Assembly: GCA_009917455.1 (NCBI GenBank)
Contig: QZDS01000012.1
Span: forward strand, 57,976-121,975
DNA length: 64,000 nt
Direction of reading: 5' to 3'
DNA from: a bacterium 1xD8-48
Lineage (GTDB): Bacteria; Bacillota; Clostridia; Lachnospirales; Lachnospiraceae
Made by a program: the position numbers and the translations under genes. Shown here piece after piece: positions 17,645 to 26,505 of the stretch. How positions within the stretch are numbered: position 1 is the first letter of the stretch; every line of letters begins with the position of its first letter. The notes under the pieces are model-generated. The model saw only the letters and a program-made list of their open reading frames with translations. It was not told the origin of the DNA and ran no database searches.

Positions 17645-17893
17645 TTGAATTACAGAGTGATAATAGCGGACGATGAAACGAAAATACTGCAGCTTATCCG
17701 GCTGCTCGGGAAGTGGGACGAGTATGGGATTGAGATTGTGGACGAATGCCATGACGGGCGCGCGACGCTGGAGAGTATTAAAAGAAATCGGCCGGACTTT
17801 GTGATTTCAGATATCAAAATGCCGGAGCTGGACGGTATCCGCAGCAAAGCCGTGTTGGACGGGCAGAAGGAAATTGCCTCCATGAAAGGGTAG
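17645..17893 (+). pseudogene. Truncated response regulator receiver domain
   Basis: Residues 1-65 are a clean receiver domain start: VIIADDE acidic pair, GIEIVDECHDG, and phosphorylatable Asp in FVISDIKMPELDG. After DGI the sequence leaves the family (RSKAVLDGQKEIASMKG) and stops at residue 82. The remaining half of the receiver domain and the expected DNA-binding domain (AraC type in the YesN group) are missing. AAGGAGG precedes the start, so a short product may be made. It is the third cut gene in a row at 15.6-17.9 kb. Confidence 0.75.
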
Positions 17894-17939
17894 CTTTATC
17901 CGGTTTTGAAAATTGATTTCGTGGGGCGCAATGCAAAGG

Positions 17940-17976
17940 GCCTGACTTTAAACCGCAAAAGTCAGGCTCTTTTTTT
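17940..17976 (+). terminator. Strong intrinsic terminator after the truncated genes
   Basis: The stem GCCTGACTTT/AAAGTCAGGC is followed by TCTTTTTTT. It separates the broken gene cluster from the intact ABC importer operon. Confidence 0.9.
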
Positions 17977-18024
17977 GCGCGCGACAACCCCTCCGAAACC
18001 GTCTTTAAAGAAACACAAATTTTG

Positions 18025-18040
18025 TTTGTATTTATACAAA
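18025..18040. promoter_or_regulatory. Palindrome upstream of the ABC importer operon
   Basis: TTTGTATTTATACAAA is a perfect 7+7 palindrome about 85 bases upstream of the binding-protein start. TATAAC at 18043 and TATAAT near 18075 could be -10 boxes. It is a candidate operator, possibly for a nearby LysR or two-component regulator. Confidence 0.4.
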
Positions 18041-18122
18041 TTATAACTGATGGCGGTTCAAAGAAGCGCATTTTATAATCAATGTATGTAAACAAAACTA
18101 TCTGATGTACAGGAGGTAAAAA

Positions 18123-19760
18123 ATGAGAAAGAGGAACAGGATATTAAGTCTTCTGCTCGGCATGGCGATGGTATTTTCGCTGACGGCATGCGGAGGCGGA
18201 AAACAGACAGATGAAGCAGGGACAGCGCAGGAAAATGAGGCGGAGGATACGCAGGTACAAAGCGATGCCGGAAAAGTCTCCGATGAGACAAAGGATACCA
18301 ACCAGGTCACGGTTATTTCTCCCAGCGATAACGGAAGCCTGAATATCTACACGAACACAATCGGGAAGCCGGGAAAAATCATGGTGGAGCCGTTTGTGCA
18401 GACTCTTTGGCAGTACAATAAGGATATGGAACTGGAAGGGGTTCTGTGCGAAGACTTTACTTACGATGAAGACGGTATGGGAATCACCCTAAAGCTGCGA
18501 CAGGGGGTAAAATGGCATAACGGAGATGACTTTACTTCAGCTGACGTCGTTTATACATTGGGGACAATGCTGGCGGAAAGCCCGGCAGCACCTAATTACA
18601 ATTTTATTGATTACGCAGATGTAACGGCTGCGGACGATTACACCGTTCATGTGGGGCTGTCGAGGCAGATGGGGCTTTTTGAACACAGGTGCTCCGACCT
18701 GTATATGTATTGCAAATCCTTTGAGGAAGGAACCAATACCACAGGAACAGACGGCGGCGAGCTGCTGGAATGCGGAACAGGCTCTTATATTGTAACGGAG
18801 TATGAAAAGGATGACCATGTTTCTTATAAAAGAAATGATGACTACTGGCAGGATGTGGCAAAGCTGGACGGGCTTACAATCCGTTTTATAGGGGAAGCGG
18901 CGACGGCTTTCCTTGAGGTGCAGACAGGAGAAGCGCAGATAAGCCTGAATATTTCGGCATCTGACCAGTCGGATGTCCTTAACGGGAAATATGAAAATCT
19001 GAGTATCTCGAATGGGGCGAATATGTCGCATTATGCAATCGGCATGAATCAGTATAATCCTTATTTCGAAAGCCCGGAGGTTCGGGAGGCGATTAACCAC
19101 GCAATTAACAGGGAAGAAGTATTTGCCGTTGCTTTTGAGGGCGTGGGAACGGTAGCCTACACGCCGGTTTGCGTGGACGTTTTTGGATTTGATGAGCAGT
19201 ATAAGGATAATTATCCATTTCCGTACGACCCGGAAAAGGCAAAAGAACTTTTGGCACAGGCAGGCTATGCAGACGGCTTTTCCTGCTCCTTCGCAATTGA
19301 GAATAATACAATCCAAAAGACCATGGCCGAGCTGGTTCAAGGGTATCTTTCGGAAGTGGGAATTACGGTTACAATTGATATGTATGAAGCGGCAGCCCTG
19401 ACGGAGGTGTTAAAAGGGGCCGACTGGGGACTTTGCCAGGCAATGTGCAATATGAACGGCGACCCCTCCAGCGCGCTGAATTATCAGTGTAATGTCAAAA
19501 ATGTGGGTACCTCCGACAAGTTTAATAACGACAGGGATGCCATTGCCCAGGAATGTACAAGGCTTTTGGAGGAGGCGGAGACTATCTCAAATCCGGAAGA
19601 GCGGGAAAAGGTATACTTTGAGTTCCAGAAGCTGTACTTTGAAAGCCCCTGGGAGGTACCGGTTTGTGACCAGTCCATATATGCGGTATACAGCAGCTCC
19701 CTTGACGGCTATTGGGGTGCTGGTGTACAGCCTCATTTTGGGAATCTGAGTTATAAGTAA
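18123..19760 (+). CDS. ABC peptide/opine-type substrate-binding lipoprotein (SBP_bac_5)
   Basis: This is a 545-residue lipoprotein with a Lys/Arg start, hydrophobic core and LTAC lipobox (Cys23), then an acidic linker to about residue 60. The family 5 binding domain follows with LKLRQGVKWHNGDDFTSADV, the standard family signature, and EVREAINHAINREEVF. It is anchored outside the membrane, where it captures oligopeptides, dipeptides, nickel chelates or opines for the importer encoded next. Which ligand cannot be read from the sequence. AGGAGG lies 7 bases before the ATG. It is a full-length relative of the truncated gene at 15586, and the following hairpin could keep its mRNA in excess. Confidence 0.92.
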   Translation: MRKRNRILSLLLGMAMVFSLTACGGGKQTDEAGTAQENEAEDTQVQSDAGKVSDETKDTNQVTVISPSDNGSLNIYTNTIGKPGKIMVEPFVQTLWQYNKDMELEGVLCEDFTYDEDGMGITLKLRQGVKWHNGDDFTSADVVYTLGTMLAESPAAPNYNFIDYADVTAADDYTVHVGLSRQMGLFEHRCSDLYMYCKSFEEGTNTTGTDGGELLECGTGSYIVTEYEKDDHVSYKRNDDYWQDVAKLDGLTIRFIGEAATAFLEVQTGEAQISLNISASDQSDVLNGKYENLSISNGANMSHYAIGMNQYNPYFESPEVREAINHAINREEVFAVAFEGVGTVAYTPVCVDVFGFDEQYKDNYPFPYDPEKAKELLAQAGYADGFSCSFAIENNTIQKTMAELVQGYLSEVGITVTIDMYEAAALTEVLKGADWGLCQAMCNMNGDPSSALNYQCNVKNVGTSDKFNNDRDAIAQECTRLLEEAETISNPEEREKVYFEFQKLYFESPWEVPVCDQSIYAVYSSSLDGYWGAGVQPHFGNLSYK

Positions 19761-19766
19761 GGCGAC

Positions 19767-19821
19767 AAAAGCGGGCGGCTGCTGTGATGAATGGTTCGGG
19801 TATGGGGCAGCCCGCTTTTCT
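19767..19821 (+). terminator. Intercistronic hairpin between binding protein and permease (partial terminator)
   Basis: AAAAGCGGGC pairs with GCCCGCTTTT, with further GC pairing inside, followed by TTTTC. Placed 6 bases after the binding-protein stop and inside an operon, it probably ends some transcripts or protects the upstream message. Confidence 0.65.
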
Positions 19822-19905
19822 ATGAAAATAGGAAAAGACGTTCTCAGGCGTCAGATAATGCGCCTGGGAGCATCTGTATTTCTGGAAATTGAAAGGCGGA
19901 TGCGG

Positions 19906-20853
19906 ATGGGAAAATATATTATAAAGCGGCTTATTATGGCAATCGGGGTATTGATAGGCGTATCGCTTTTGGTTTTTGTCCTGCTGGATTTGGCCCCCGG
20001 GGACCCGGCAAGGCTGATTCTGGGGGAGACGGCGACCTCTGAGGCAGTTTCAAAGCTCAGGCTGGAGCTGGGGCTTGACCAGCCTATGTTGGTGAGATGG
20101 TTTAAATATGTTACAGGGATTATTACAAGGGGGGACTTTGGTTCTTCCTACAAAAGCGGAACGCCTGTGGTAGTTGAAATCATGACCAGATTTGTAACTA
20201 CAATTAATTTTGCACTGGTGGTTTTTGCCTTTGCGGTTTTAGTGGGAATTCCAATGGGTATTTTGTCGGCGATTAAACGGGGAAGCTGGATAGACACGGT
20301 CTGTACGTCAATTGCAATGATTTTTATGGCAATTCCGGGATTCTGGCTTGGTTTGATGCTGATTTATGTATTTGCTTTTTTGCTTGGGGTGCTTCCGGTT
20401 TCCGGGTGGTACGGGCCGAAATACTGGATAATGCCATGTGTGACAATGGGGGCGTTTCAGGCCGCCAGCCTGATGAAAACAACCCGCGCCAGTGTGCTTG
20501 ATGTGACGAGACAGGATTACATTTCAACAGCCAGGGCAAAAGGATTAAAGGAAAACAGGGTGGTTTATCATCATATGCTGATTAATGCGCTGATTCCCAT
20601 AGTAACCAGCCTTGGAGCCATGCTGGGGCAGCTTTTGGGAGGCGCTATGGTTATCGAGCAGGTATTTGCGGTGCCCGGGCTTGGAAAGTTTTTAATTGAG
20701 TCGCTGCAGAACAGGGATTATCCGGTGGTACAGGCCGGGGTTCTGCTGATTTCTTCGGTTTACAGCATTGTGATTTTAATTACAGATATTTTATATGCAT
20801 ATATTGACCCGAGACTGCGTTCCATGTATGTCGGCAAAAAGAACAGGGGGTGA
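19906..20853 (+). CDS. ABC importer permease, DppB/OppB type
   Basis: This is a 315-residue membrane protein with six predicted helices. The first lies in IIKRLIMAIGVLIGVSLLVFVLL, followed by the family signature DLAPGDPARLILGE. The cytoplasmic coupling loop reads DYISTARAKGLKENRVVYHHMLINALIP. The start at ATG 19906 (MGKYIIKRL) matches family N-termini and has AAGGCGG 6 bases upstream. The longer frame from 19822 would begin inside the terminator hairpin. It forms the transmembrane pore with the next gene product. Confidence 0.92.
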   Translation: MGKYIIKRLIMAIGVLIGVSLLVFVLLDLAPGDPARLILGETATSEAVSKLRLELGLDQPMLVRWFKYVTGIITRGDFGSSYKSGTPVVVEIMTRFVTTINFALVVFAFAVLVGIPMGILSAIKRGSWIDTVCTSIAMIFMAIPGFWLGLMLIYVFAFLLGVLPVSGWYGPKYWIMPCVTMGAFQAASLMKTTRASVLDVTRQDYISTARAKGLKENRVVYHHMLINALIPIVTSLGAMLGQLLGGAMVIEQVFAVPGLGKFLIESLQNRDYPVVQAGVLLISSVYSIVILITDILYAYIDPRLRSMYVGKKNRG

Positions 20854-21749
20854 GCTTGGTGGGCAAAAAATACCTTGATGAAAGTTCCTTAAGGACCGTG
20901 CGGAAAAAGCAGAGCAGAACCGGAATGATATGGAAACAGTATAAGAAAAACCGGCTCTCCATGTTTAGCCTGTATCTGTTTCTTTTTCTGGTTTTAGTGG
21001 CGGCTGCGGCGGATATGATAGCGCCTTATGACGCCACGCAGCAAATTGTAAAAGACAGATTTATGGCTCCGTGTATGCAGCACTTTTTTGGGGCGGACAG
21101 CATGGGGAGGGATATTTTCAGCAGAGTAATCTACGGGACAAGAGTGTCAATTATTATTGGCTTTGTTTCAACCTCAGTTTCAGCGGTTATCGGAATCGTA
21201 TTAGGTTCCCTTGCCGGCTTTTACGGGGGGAAAACCGACAATGTAATTATGCGGGTGTTGGATGTGTTTATGGCGATACCCAATATGCTGATGGCGATTG
21301 TGCTGGCGGCTACGCTGGGGCCGGGCATGATTAACTGCATGCTTGCAGTTGGAATTACCGGTATTCCGGGGATGGCGCGGATTACCAGAGCGTCTGTGAT
21401 GACGCAGAGAAATCAGGAATATATTGAATCTGCGTATTCCAATAATGCAAATGACGGGCGTATTATTTTCAAATATATCCTTCCCAATGCGCTGTCTCCG
21501 ATTTTTGTGGCGGTGGCCAGCAGTATTGCAAACTCTATAACGGTGGCCGCATCCCTCAGCTTTATCGGATTGGGCATCCAGCCGCCGAACCCGGAGTGGG
21601 GCGCGATGCTGTCTGCCGGGAGAGAGTATATAACCAAATATCCATGGCTGTGTATTTTTCCGGGCATCGCGATTTTACTGACGGTATTTTCCCTTAACAA
21701 TATCGGAGACGGGCTGCGCGACGCTCTTGACCCAAGGCTGAAAAATTAA
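20850..21749 (+). CDS. ABC importer permease, DppC/OppC type
   Basis: This 299-residue protein has an N-terminal cytoplasmic stretch, a first helix (FSLYLFLFLVLVAAAADMIAPYD), the conserved FGADSMGRDIFSRVIYGTRVS, and four or five further helices. The coupling loop reads ESAYSNNANDGRIIFKYILPN, so the usual EAA..G residues are partly altered. The GTG start at 20850 overlaps the DppB-type stop by 4 bases, showing translational coupling. It pairs with the upstream permease. Confidence 0.9.
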   Translation: MSLVGKKYLDESSLRTVRKKQSRTGMIWKQYKKNRLSMFSLYLFLFLVLVAAAADMIAPYDATQQIVKDRFMAPCMQHFFGADSMGRDIFSRVIYGTRVSIIIGFVSTSVSAVIGIVLGSLAGFYGGKTDNVIMRVLDVFMAIPNMLMAIVLAATLGPGMINCMLAVGITGIPGMARITRASVMTQRNQEYIESAYSNNANDGRIIFKYILPNALSPIFVAVASSIANSITVAASLSFIGLGIQPPNPEWGAMLSAGREYITKYPWLCIFPGIAILLTVFSLNNIGDGLRDALDPRLKN

Positions 21750-21763
21750 GGAGAGAGGAAAGT

Positions 21764-22741
21764 ATGCGGGAAGAAAGACTGTTGGAGGTTGAGGACCTCA
21801 CTATTTACTATATTACAGATGACGCCGGAACCTGCAAGGCGGTAAATCATATGAGTTTTTCGCTGGGAAAGGGTGAAACGTTAGGTCTGGTCGGTGAAAC
21901 GGGAGCCGGAAAAACAACAATAGCCAGAGGAATCATGGGGCTTATCCCCAATCCTCCCGGTAAAATAGTTGGCGGAAGGATTCTGTTCCGGGGACAGGAT
22001 TTGCTGAAAATTAAGGAAAAGGAAATCAGAAAAATCAGAGGGAATGATATTTCCATGATTTTTCAGGACCCTATGACAGCGCTTAACCCGACGGATACTG
22101 TGGGAGAGCAGATTGCAGAGGTTCTGAAATATCAAAAAAAGCTGGGGAAAAAGGAAGCCCGGCAGGAAGCTGTAAAAATGATGGAAATGGTAGGGATACC
22201 GGGTGAGAGATATGAAGAATACCCCCATCAGTTTTCCGGCGGTATGAAGCAGAGGATTGTTATAGCGATTGCCCTTGCCTGTAAGCCGGAGCTTTTGATT
22301 GCGGACGAACCCACAACCGCATTGGATGTGACAATTCAGGCGCAGGTTCTGGATATGATGAAAGAACTGAAAAACCGTTTGGGGACATCCATGGTTTTGA
22401 TTACTCATGATTTGGGGGTCGTTGCGGAAATGTGTGACCGGGTGGCGGTTGTCTATGCGGGAGAAGTGGTTGAAATGGGAACGGCGGAGCATATTTATGA
22501 TGAAACCGCGCATCCCTATACGATTGGACTGTTTGGTTCCCTGCCGAGCGTGGCAGGAACGGAAGAGCGGTTAAAGCCAGTGGAGGGGATGATGCCGGAC
22601 CCGACACAGCTCCCGGAGGGGTGCAAATTTGCGCCCAGGTGTCCGCACAGGAAAAGCGGCTGTGAGGAACAGGAAATCGAACTGACGGAAATTTCCGAAG
22701 GGCATTATGTACGCTGTATTTATTGCGGAAAGGAGGGATAA
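21764..22741 (+). CDS. ABC importer ATPase, DppD/OppD type
   Basis: A 325-residue nucleotide-binding subunit. Walker A is GETGAGKTT, the signature is FSGGMKQR, and Walker B is LLIADEPTTALD, followed by the switch His in LITHDLGVV. The C-terminal oligopeptide-transporter extension has the cysteine run CKFAPRCPHRKSGC, known in some members to bind an iron-sulfur cluster. AAGGAGAGAGG precedes the ATG. It hydrolyses ATP on the cytoplasmic face with the next gene product. Confidence 0.93.
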   Translation: MREERLLEVEDLTIYYITDDAGTCKAVNHMSFSLGKGETLGLVGETGAGKTTIARGIMGLIPNPPGKIVGGRILFRGQDLLKIKEKEIRKIRGNDISMIFQDPMTALNPTDTVGEQIAEVLKYQKKLGKKEARQEAVKMMEMVGIPGERYEEYPHQFSGGMKQRIVIAIALACKPELLIADEPTTALDVTIQAQVLDMMKELKNRLGTSMVLITHDLGVVAEMCDRVAVVYAGEVVEMGTAEHIYDETAHPYTIGLFGSLPSVAGTEERLKPVEGMMPDPTQLPEGCKFAPRCPHRKSGCEEQEIELTEISEGHYVRCIYCGKEG

Positions 22742-22744
22742 CTT

Positions 22745-23743
22745 ATGGCTGTACTGGTAGAGGCCCGAAATGTAAGCAGGTTTTTTGAGACAAGGATGGG
22801 CACCCTCCATGCCGTTGACGGCGTCAGCTTTCAGATTGAGGAGGGGAAGACGCTTGGAATCGTGGGAGAGAGCGGCTGCGGGAAATCCACGCTCGGAAGG
22901 GTAATGCTGCATCTTCTGGAGAGCACGTCAGGGGACATCTTTTTTGACGGCAAAAATGTAACACATTTAAATAAAAGCGAGCTGAAAGAATTCAGGGACC
23001 AGGCTCAGATGGTTTTTCAGGACCCGTATTCTTCTTTAAATCCCAGAATGACGATTAATCAGTTAATCGCTGAGCCGTTAAAAATACAGGGGAAGCTCAG
23101 CGCGGGACAGATTTCCGAAAAGGTGGCAGAGCTGATGAAAACGGTGGGGCTTGCCGAACGACTGTGGAATACCTATCCTCATGAACTGGACGGAGGAAGA
23201 AGACAGAGGATTGGAATTGCCAAGGCGCTGGCTGTAGACCCGCGTTTTATTGTATGCGACGAACCGGTTTCCGCACTGGATGTATCTATTCAGGCGCAGA
23301 TTTTAAATCTGCTTAAGGATTTGCAGGAGGAGAGAAAGCTCACCTATATTTTTATTACCCATGATTTATCAGTGGTAAAGTATATTTCCGATAATATCAT
23401 GGTGATGTATCTGGGGCAGATGGTTGAGATGGGAAACGCGAAGGAAATATTTGAGACAACGGTTCATCCCTATACGAAAGCGTTGTTTTCAGCACTTCCG
23501 CAGCCTAATTTACATAACAGAAAAGAGAGAATTCTGTTGAAGGGAGAATTGTCGTCACCGATTAATCCCAGGCCGGGATGCCGGTTTGCCTCCCGCTGTA
23601 TTTATGCGACGGAAGAATGCGCTGAAAAAACGCCGGCGTTGAAGGAATATACAGGAAATCATTTCGTGGCATGTCATAAAGCGGAAGAAGTAAATCAGCA
23701 GGAGAGACAGGGAGGGAAGGGTAATGAAGAGAGTAGAATTTGA
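22745..23743 (+). CDS. ABC importer ATPase, DppF/OppF type
   Basis: A 332-residue ATPase. Walker A is GESGCGKST, Walker B is FIVCDEPVSALD, and the switch is FITHDLS. The ABC signature reads ELDGGRRQR rather than the usual LSGGQRQR, so the Ser that contacts ATP is Asp. A cysteine-containing C-terminal tail (CRFASRCIYATEEC) is present. It follows the OppD-type gene by 3 bases, and its end overlaps the serine hydrolase start by 20 bases. Because these importers work as heterodimers, one degenerate site could be tolerated. Confidence 0.92.
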   Translation: MAVLVEARNVSRFFETRMGTLHAVDGVSFQIEEGKTLGIVGESGCGKSTLGRVMLHLLESTSGDIFFDGKNVTHLNKSELKEFRDQAQMVFQDPYSSLNPRMTINQLIAEPLKIQGKLSAGQISEKVAELMKTVGLAERLWNTYPHELDGGRRQRIGIAKALAVDPRFIVCDEPVSALDVSIQAQILNLLKDLQEERKLTYIFITHDLSVVKYISDNIMVMYLGQMVEMGNAKEIFETTVHPYTKALFSALPQPNLHNRKERILLKGELSSPINPRPGCRFASRCIYATEECAEKTPALKEYTGNHFVACHKAEEVNQQERQGGKGNEESRI

Positions 23744-25346
23744 GAGAGTGACTCCTGAGTCGGTAGGGATTTCCAGTGAGGATGTTCTGCAGCTTTTGGA
23801 TGAGATTGAAGCTGAGGAAAACTGTGAACCTCACGGGCTGATGATTATGCGGCATGGAAAGGTATGCGTGGAAGGGTGGTGGAGCCCTTATGCAAAAAAT
23901 ATTCCCCATGAGATGTTTTCCATGTCAAAGGCTTATACCGCTGCCGGAGTGGGAATAGCATATACGCAAAGGCTTCTGGATATTAACGAGCCTGTTATCT
24001 CCTATTTCCCGGAATATGAGAACCTGTGCAGCGATGAAAGAACCGGAAAAATTCTGGTGAAGCATCTCCTGACAATGTCATCGGGAAAAGCTTTAAAAAG
24101 GACAGATGCAGCGGACTGGATTCCGGCTTTTTTTTCGAGGAAAATGGAGAGGGAACCGGGCAGCAGATTTGAATACAGCTCGGAAGACACCCATATGTGC
24201 GTTGCGCTGGTGGAACGTGTGACGGGGCGGCGCTTCGAGGACTTTCTCGGGGAGGAGCTGTTTGACAAGATAGGGATTGACAAATCCAATCTTCACTGGG
24301 GGCATCTGCTCAACGGAAGTGTGATTGGCTGCGGCGGTCTGAGCGCTACGCTGGAGGACAATATACGTCTGTTGAAGCTGTACCTGGATGACGGCGTATG
24401 GGAAGGGGAGCGCCTTTTGGCCCATGAATATGTAAGGCTTGCAACGTCCTCTCAGATTATTCCGGTGAGGACAACGGCGATGAATTCCATTAGAACGCCT
24501 GACCCGATGGTAAGCGAGGTAAGAACTATTGAAGATGTGGAGAGCAGAAGAAAGCTTGCGCCGTGGTGGGAAAACGGCGTGGAGGAGGGATACGGATATC
24601 AGATTTGGATTAATAACGAAGGAATCGGGGGAAGCTTTGAAGCAAACGGAGGGCTGGGGCAGATTGCAATTGCAATTCCGGCGAAGGACCTTATCATAAG
24701 CTTTTTCCAGGCTTCCGAGCGGAATGGAATTGACGAGGGAAAGGTAAAAAATATTGTTTCATCCAGAGTGAAAGCAATGGCAAAGGATACGCTGCTGCCG
24801 GAAAATCCGTTGGCTTACCGGAAATTAAAAAGGAGGCTGCGCTGTCTGTCCTTGGAGAAGCCGGTTTCGGTTCCCTACAGCCCCGTGATGGAGAATTTCA
24901 GCGGTAAGAGATATGTGGTGCAGGGGAAAAGCTCCCTGACATTCCGCAAGCCTATGTGGATTCATATGGTTTTGTGCGAGCCAATTGTATATATGGACGG
25001 AATTAAATGGTTTTCTTTTGATTTTACCGGTACGGGAAGCTGCCGGATGACTTTCTTTGAAATGGATATGGTGCGTGAAATCGAGATAGGGACAGACGGC
25101 ATGTCGAGGATGAATATCTACGGTAACGACAGGCTCCCCGGAATAAACAGGGCGCTGTTTGACGGATATTGGGTGGATACGAAAACCTTTCGGGTAAATG
25201 CCAGATGGATTCAGACCTGTTATTCCATAGGGCTTGACTTTTGCTTTTTTGAAAATCATGTACATATCCAGCTTGCATCCATTCATGGAGATTTGACAGA
25301 GCACCCGATGCGGGTGACCAGCTATGACGCTGTCTATGGGGATTAG
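23724..25346 (+). CDS. Serine hydrolase, beta-lactamase/esterase family (S12-like)
   Basis: This 540-residue protein has no signal peptide. The N-terminal domain (about 1-370) is a penicillin-binding/class C beta-lactamase fold. The SxxK motif is Ser66-Met-Ser-Lys69, and the Tyr motif is probably in FEYSSED near residue 150. The usual YxN triad is altered to YSS. A C-terminal beta-rich domain (about 380-540) is of a type seen in S12 esterases and D-aminopeptidases. Coupled to the importer by overlap, it probably hydrolyses the imported compound in the cytoplasm, for example an amide, ester or D-peptide. This is inference. Confidence 0.8.
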   Translation: MKRVEFERVTPESVGISSEDVLQLLDEIEAEENCEPHGLMIMRHGKVCVEGWWSPYAKNIPHEMFSMSKAYTAAGVGIAYTQRLLDINEPVISYFPEYENLCSDERTGKILVKHLLTMSSGKALKRTDAADWIPAFFSRKMEREPGSRFEYSSEDTHMCVALVERVTGRRFEDFLGEELFDKIGIDKSNLHWGHLLNGSVIGCGGLSATLEDNIRLLKLYLDDGVWEGERLLAHEYVRLATSSQIIPVRTTAMNSIRTPDPMVSEVRTIEDVESRRKLAPWWENGVEEGYGYQIWINNEGIGGSFEANGGLGQIAIAIPAKDLIISFFQASERNGIDEGKVKNIVSSRVKAMAKDTLLPENPLAYRKLKRRLRCLSLEKPVSVPYSPVMENFSGKRYVVQGKSSLTFRKPMWIHMVLCEPIVYMDGIKWFSFDFTGTGSCRMTFFEMDMVREIEIGTDGMSRMNIYGNDRLPGINRALFDGYWVDTKTFRVNARWIQTCYSIGLDFCFFENHVHIQLASIHGDLTEHPMRVTSYDAVYGD

Positions 25347-25357
25347 AGGAGGTTAAG

Positions 25358-26419
25358 GTGTTAATAGTGGCTTTTGGCTCAACGCTGCTTGTGGGAGCAT
25401 TGGGTAGTCTGTGCGCAAAAAAACTGAAAATCCCCGGAGGGGCACTGATTGGCGCGCTTTTCTTCACGGTTATTTTTAATGTGGCGACGGGGAAGGGATA
25501 TTTTCATGGCGGCTGTCTTAATGCGCTGCGTTTTTTTACCGGAATTTATCTGGGAACCAGAATTGACAAAGATACCCTGAGCAGATTAAGGACTGTGTGG
25601 AAGGCGGCGCTGATAATGCTGCTGGGGCTGTTTACTATGAACGCCGCAGTAGGAAGCCTGATGAGCAGTATCTGTGATATAGATATTGGTACTGCCGTGA
25701 TGGCCACGGCTCCGGGAGGAATGACGGAATTATCTCTGTATGCATCTGAAATAGGGGCTGATGTGGCGACGGTTGCAACCTTACAGGTCATTCGGGTTTT
25801 TACAAATATAGGTTTTATGCCGCTTATTATAAAGAAGCTGTCCGAAAGGAGGAAAACTTACCAAAGGCAGAGGGCGGCAGACATCAATGATAAAAAATCG
25901 GACACTGAAGAAAGAAAATTTCCCATAGCGGTGACAGGAGCCGTTATACTTGCAGGCGCGTGTGCAGGCGTGTGGATACTTGGGAAAACAGGTATACCCT
26001 CCTCGATGATGCTGGGGGCAATGGCGGGAACCTTGCTGGTAAACCTGACCTTTGACGAAGTCCATTTATCGTCGGAGGCGGGAATTATCCTTCAGACCAT
26101 CACCGGCGCTTATGTGGGAACAACAATCACCCGGCATCAGTTGCTGGCTCTGCTTCATATGCTGCCGGGCGTTCTGCTGATGATAGTCTCATTTCTGGCG
26201 GGTACGGTGATTCTGGGAGCTCTTATATACCGGATGACGGACATTGATTTTGCCACAGCGCTTTTTTCCTGTGCCCCCGGCGGTATTTCCGATATGGCGC
26301 TGATTGCCATTGATATGGGGGCGGATGTTGCGGTGATTGTTGCAATGCACACTATAAGGCTGATTTCATTGATAGTGGTAATTCCCTATATTATTGAATT
26401 TCTTCAGCGTTTTTTTTAG
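25358..26419 (+). CDS. AbrB-family (membrane AbrB duplication) transporter-like protein
   Basis: This 353-residue polytopic membrane protein has two homologous halves, each with the pattern ATAPGGMTELSLYASEIGADVATV in the first and SCAPGGISDMALIAIDMGADVAVI in the second. This is the AbrB duplication family, once labelled ammonia monooxygenase regulator. A charged loop (about residues 165-190) separates the halves. The function is unsettled; some members are proposed transporters or regulators. The GTG start at 25358 has AGAGGAGG upstream and follows the serine hydrolase by 11 bases, so it belongs to the same operon. Confidence 0.83.
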   Translation: MLIVAFGSTLLVGALGSLCAKKLKIPGGALIGALFFTVIFNVATGKGYFHGGCLNALRFFTGIYLGTRIDKDTLSRLRTVWKAALIMLLGLFTMNAAVGSLMSSICDIDIGTAVMATAPGGMTELSLYASEIGADVATVATLQVIRVFTNIGFMPLIIKKLSERRKTYQRQRAADINDKKSDTEERKFPIAVTGAVILAGACAGVWILGKTGIPSSMMLGAMAGTLLVNLTFDEVHLSSEAGIILQTITGAYVGTTITRHQLLALLHMLPGVLLMIVSFLAGTVILGALIYRMTDIDFATALFSCAPGGISDMALIAIDMGADVAVIVAMHTIRLISLIVVIPYIIEFLQRFF

Positions 26420-26435
26420 AACCAGTTTGTACCAG

Positions 26436-26464
26436 TTTACGATTAAAAATCTTACGGATATAAT
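26436..26464 (+). promoter_or_regulatory. Promoter of the second LysR gene
   Basis: TTTACG, a 17-base spacer and a perfect TATAAT (26459-26464) lie 41 bases before the ATG. A direct repeat, ACCAGTTTGT-ACCAGTTTAC (26421-26440), overlaps the -35 region and may be a regulatory site. Confidence 0.6.
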
Positions 26465-26505
26465 GTTATGGTAATGTGTCAAAGGAAATATACAAAGGAG
26501 CAGGA

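Noticed and set aside
23724..25346. Beta-lactamase resistance gene
   Set aside because: No signal peptide, an altered YxN motif, a large extra C-terminal domain and coupling to an importer argue for an esterase or peptidase acting in the cytoplasm.
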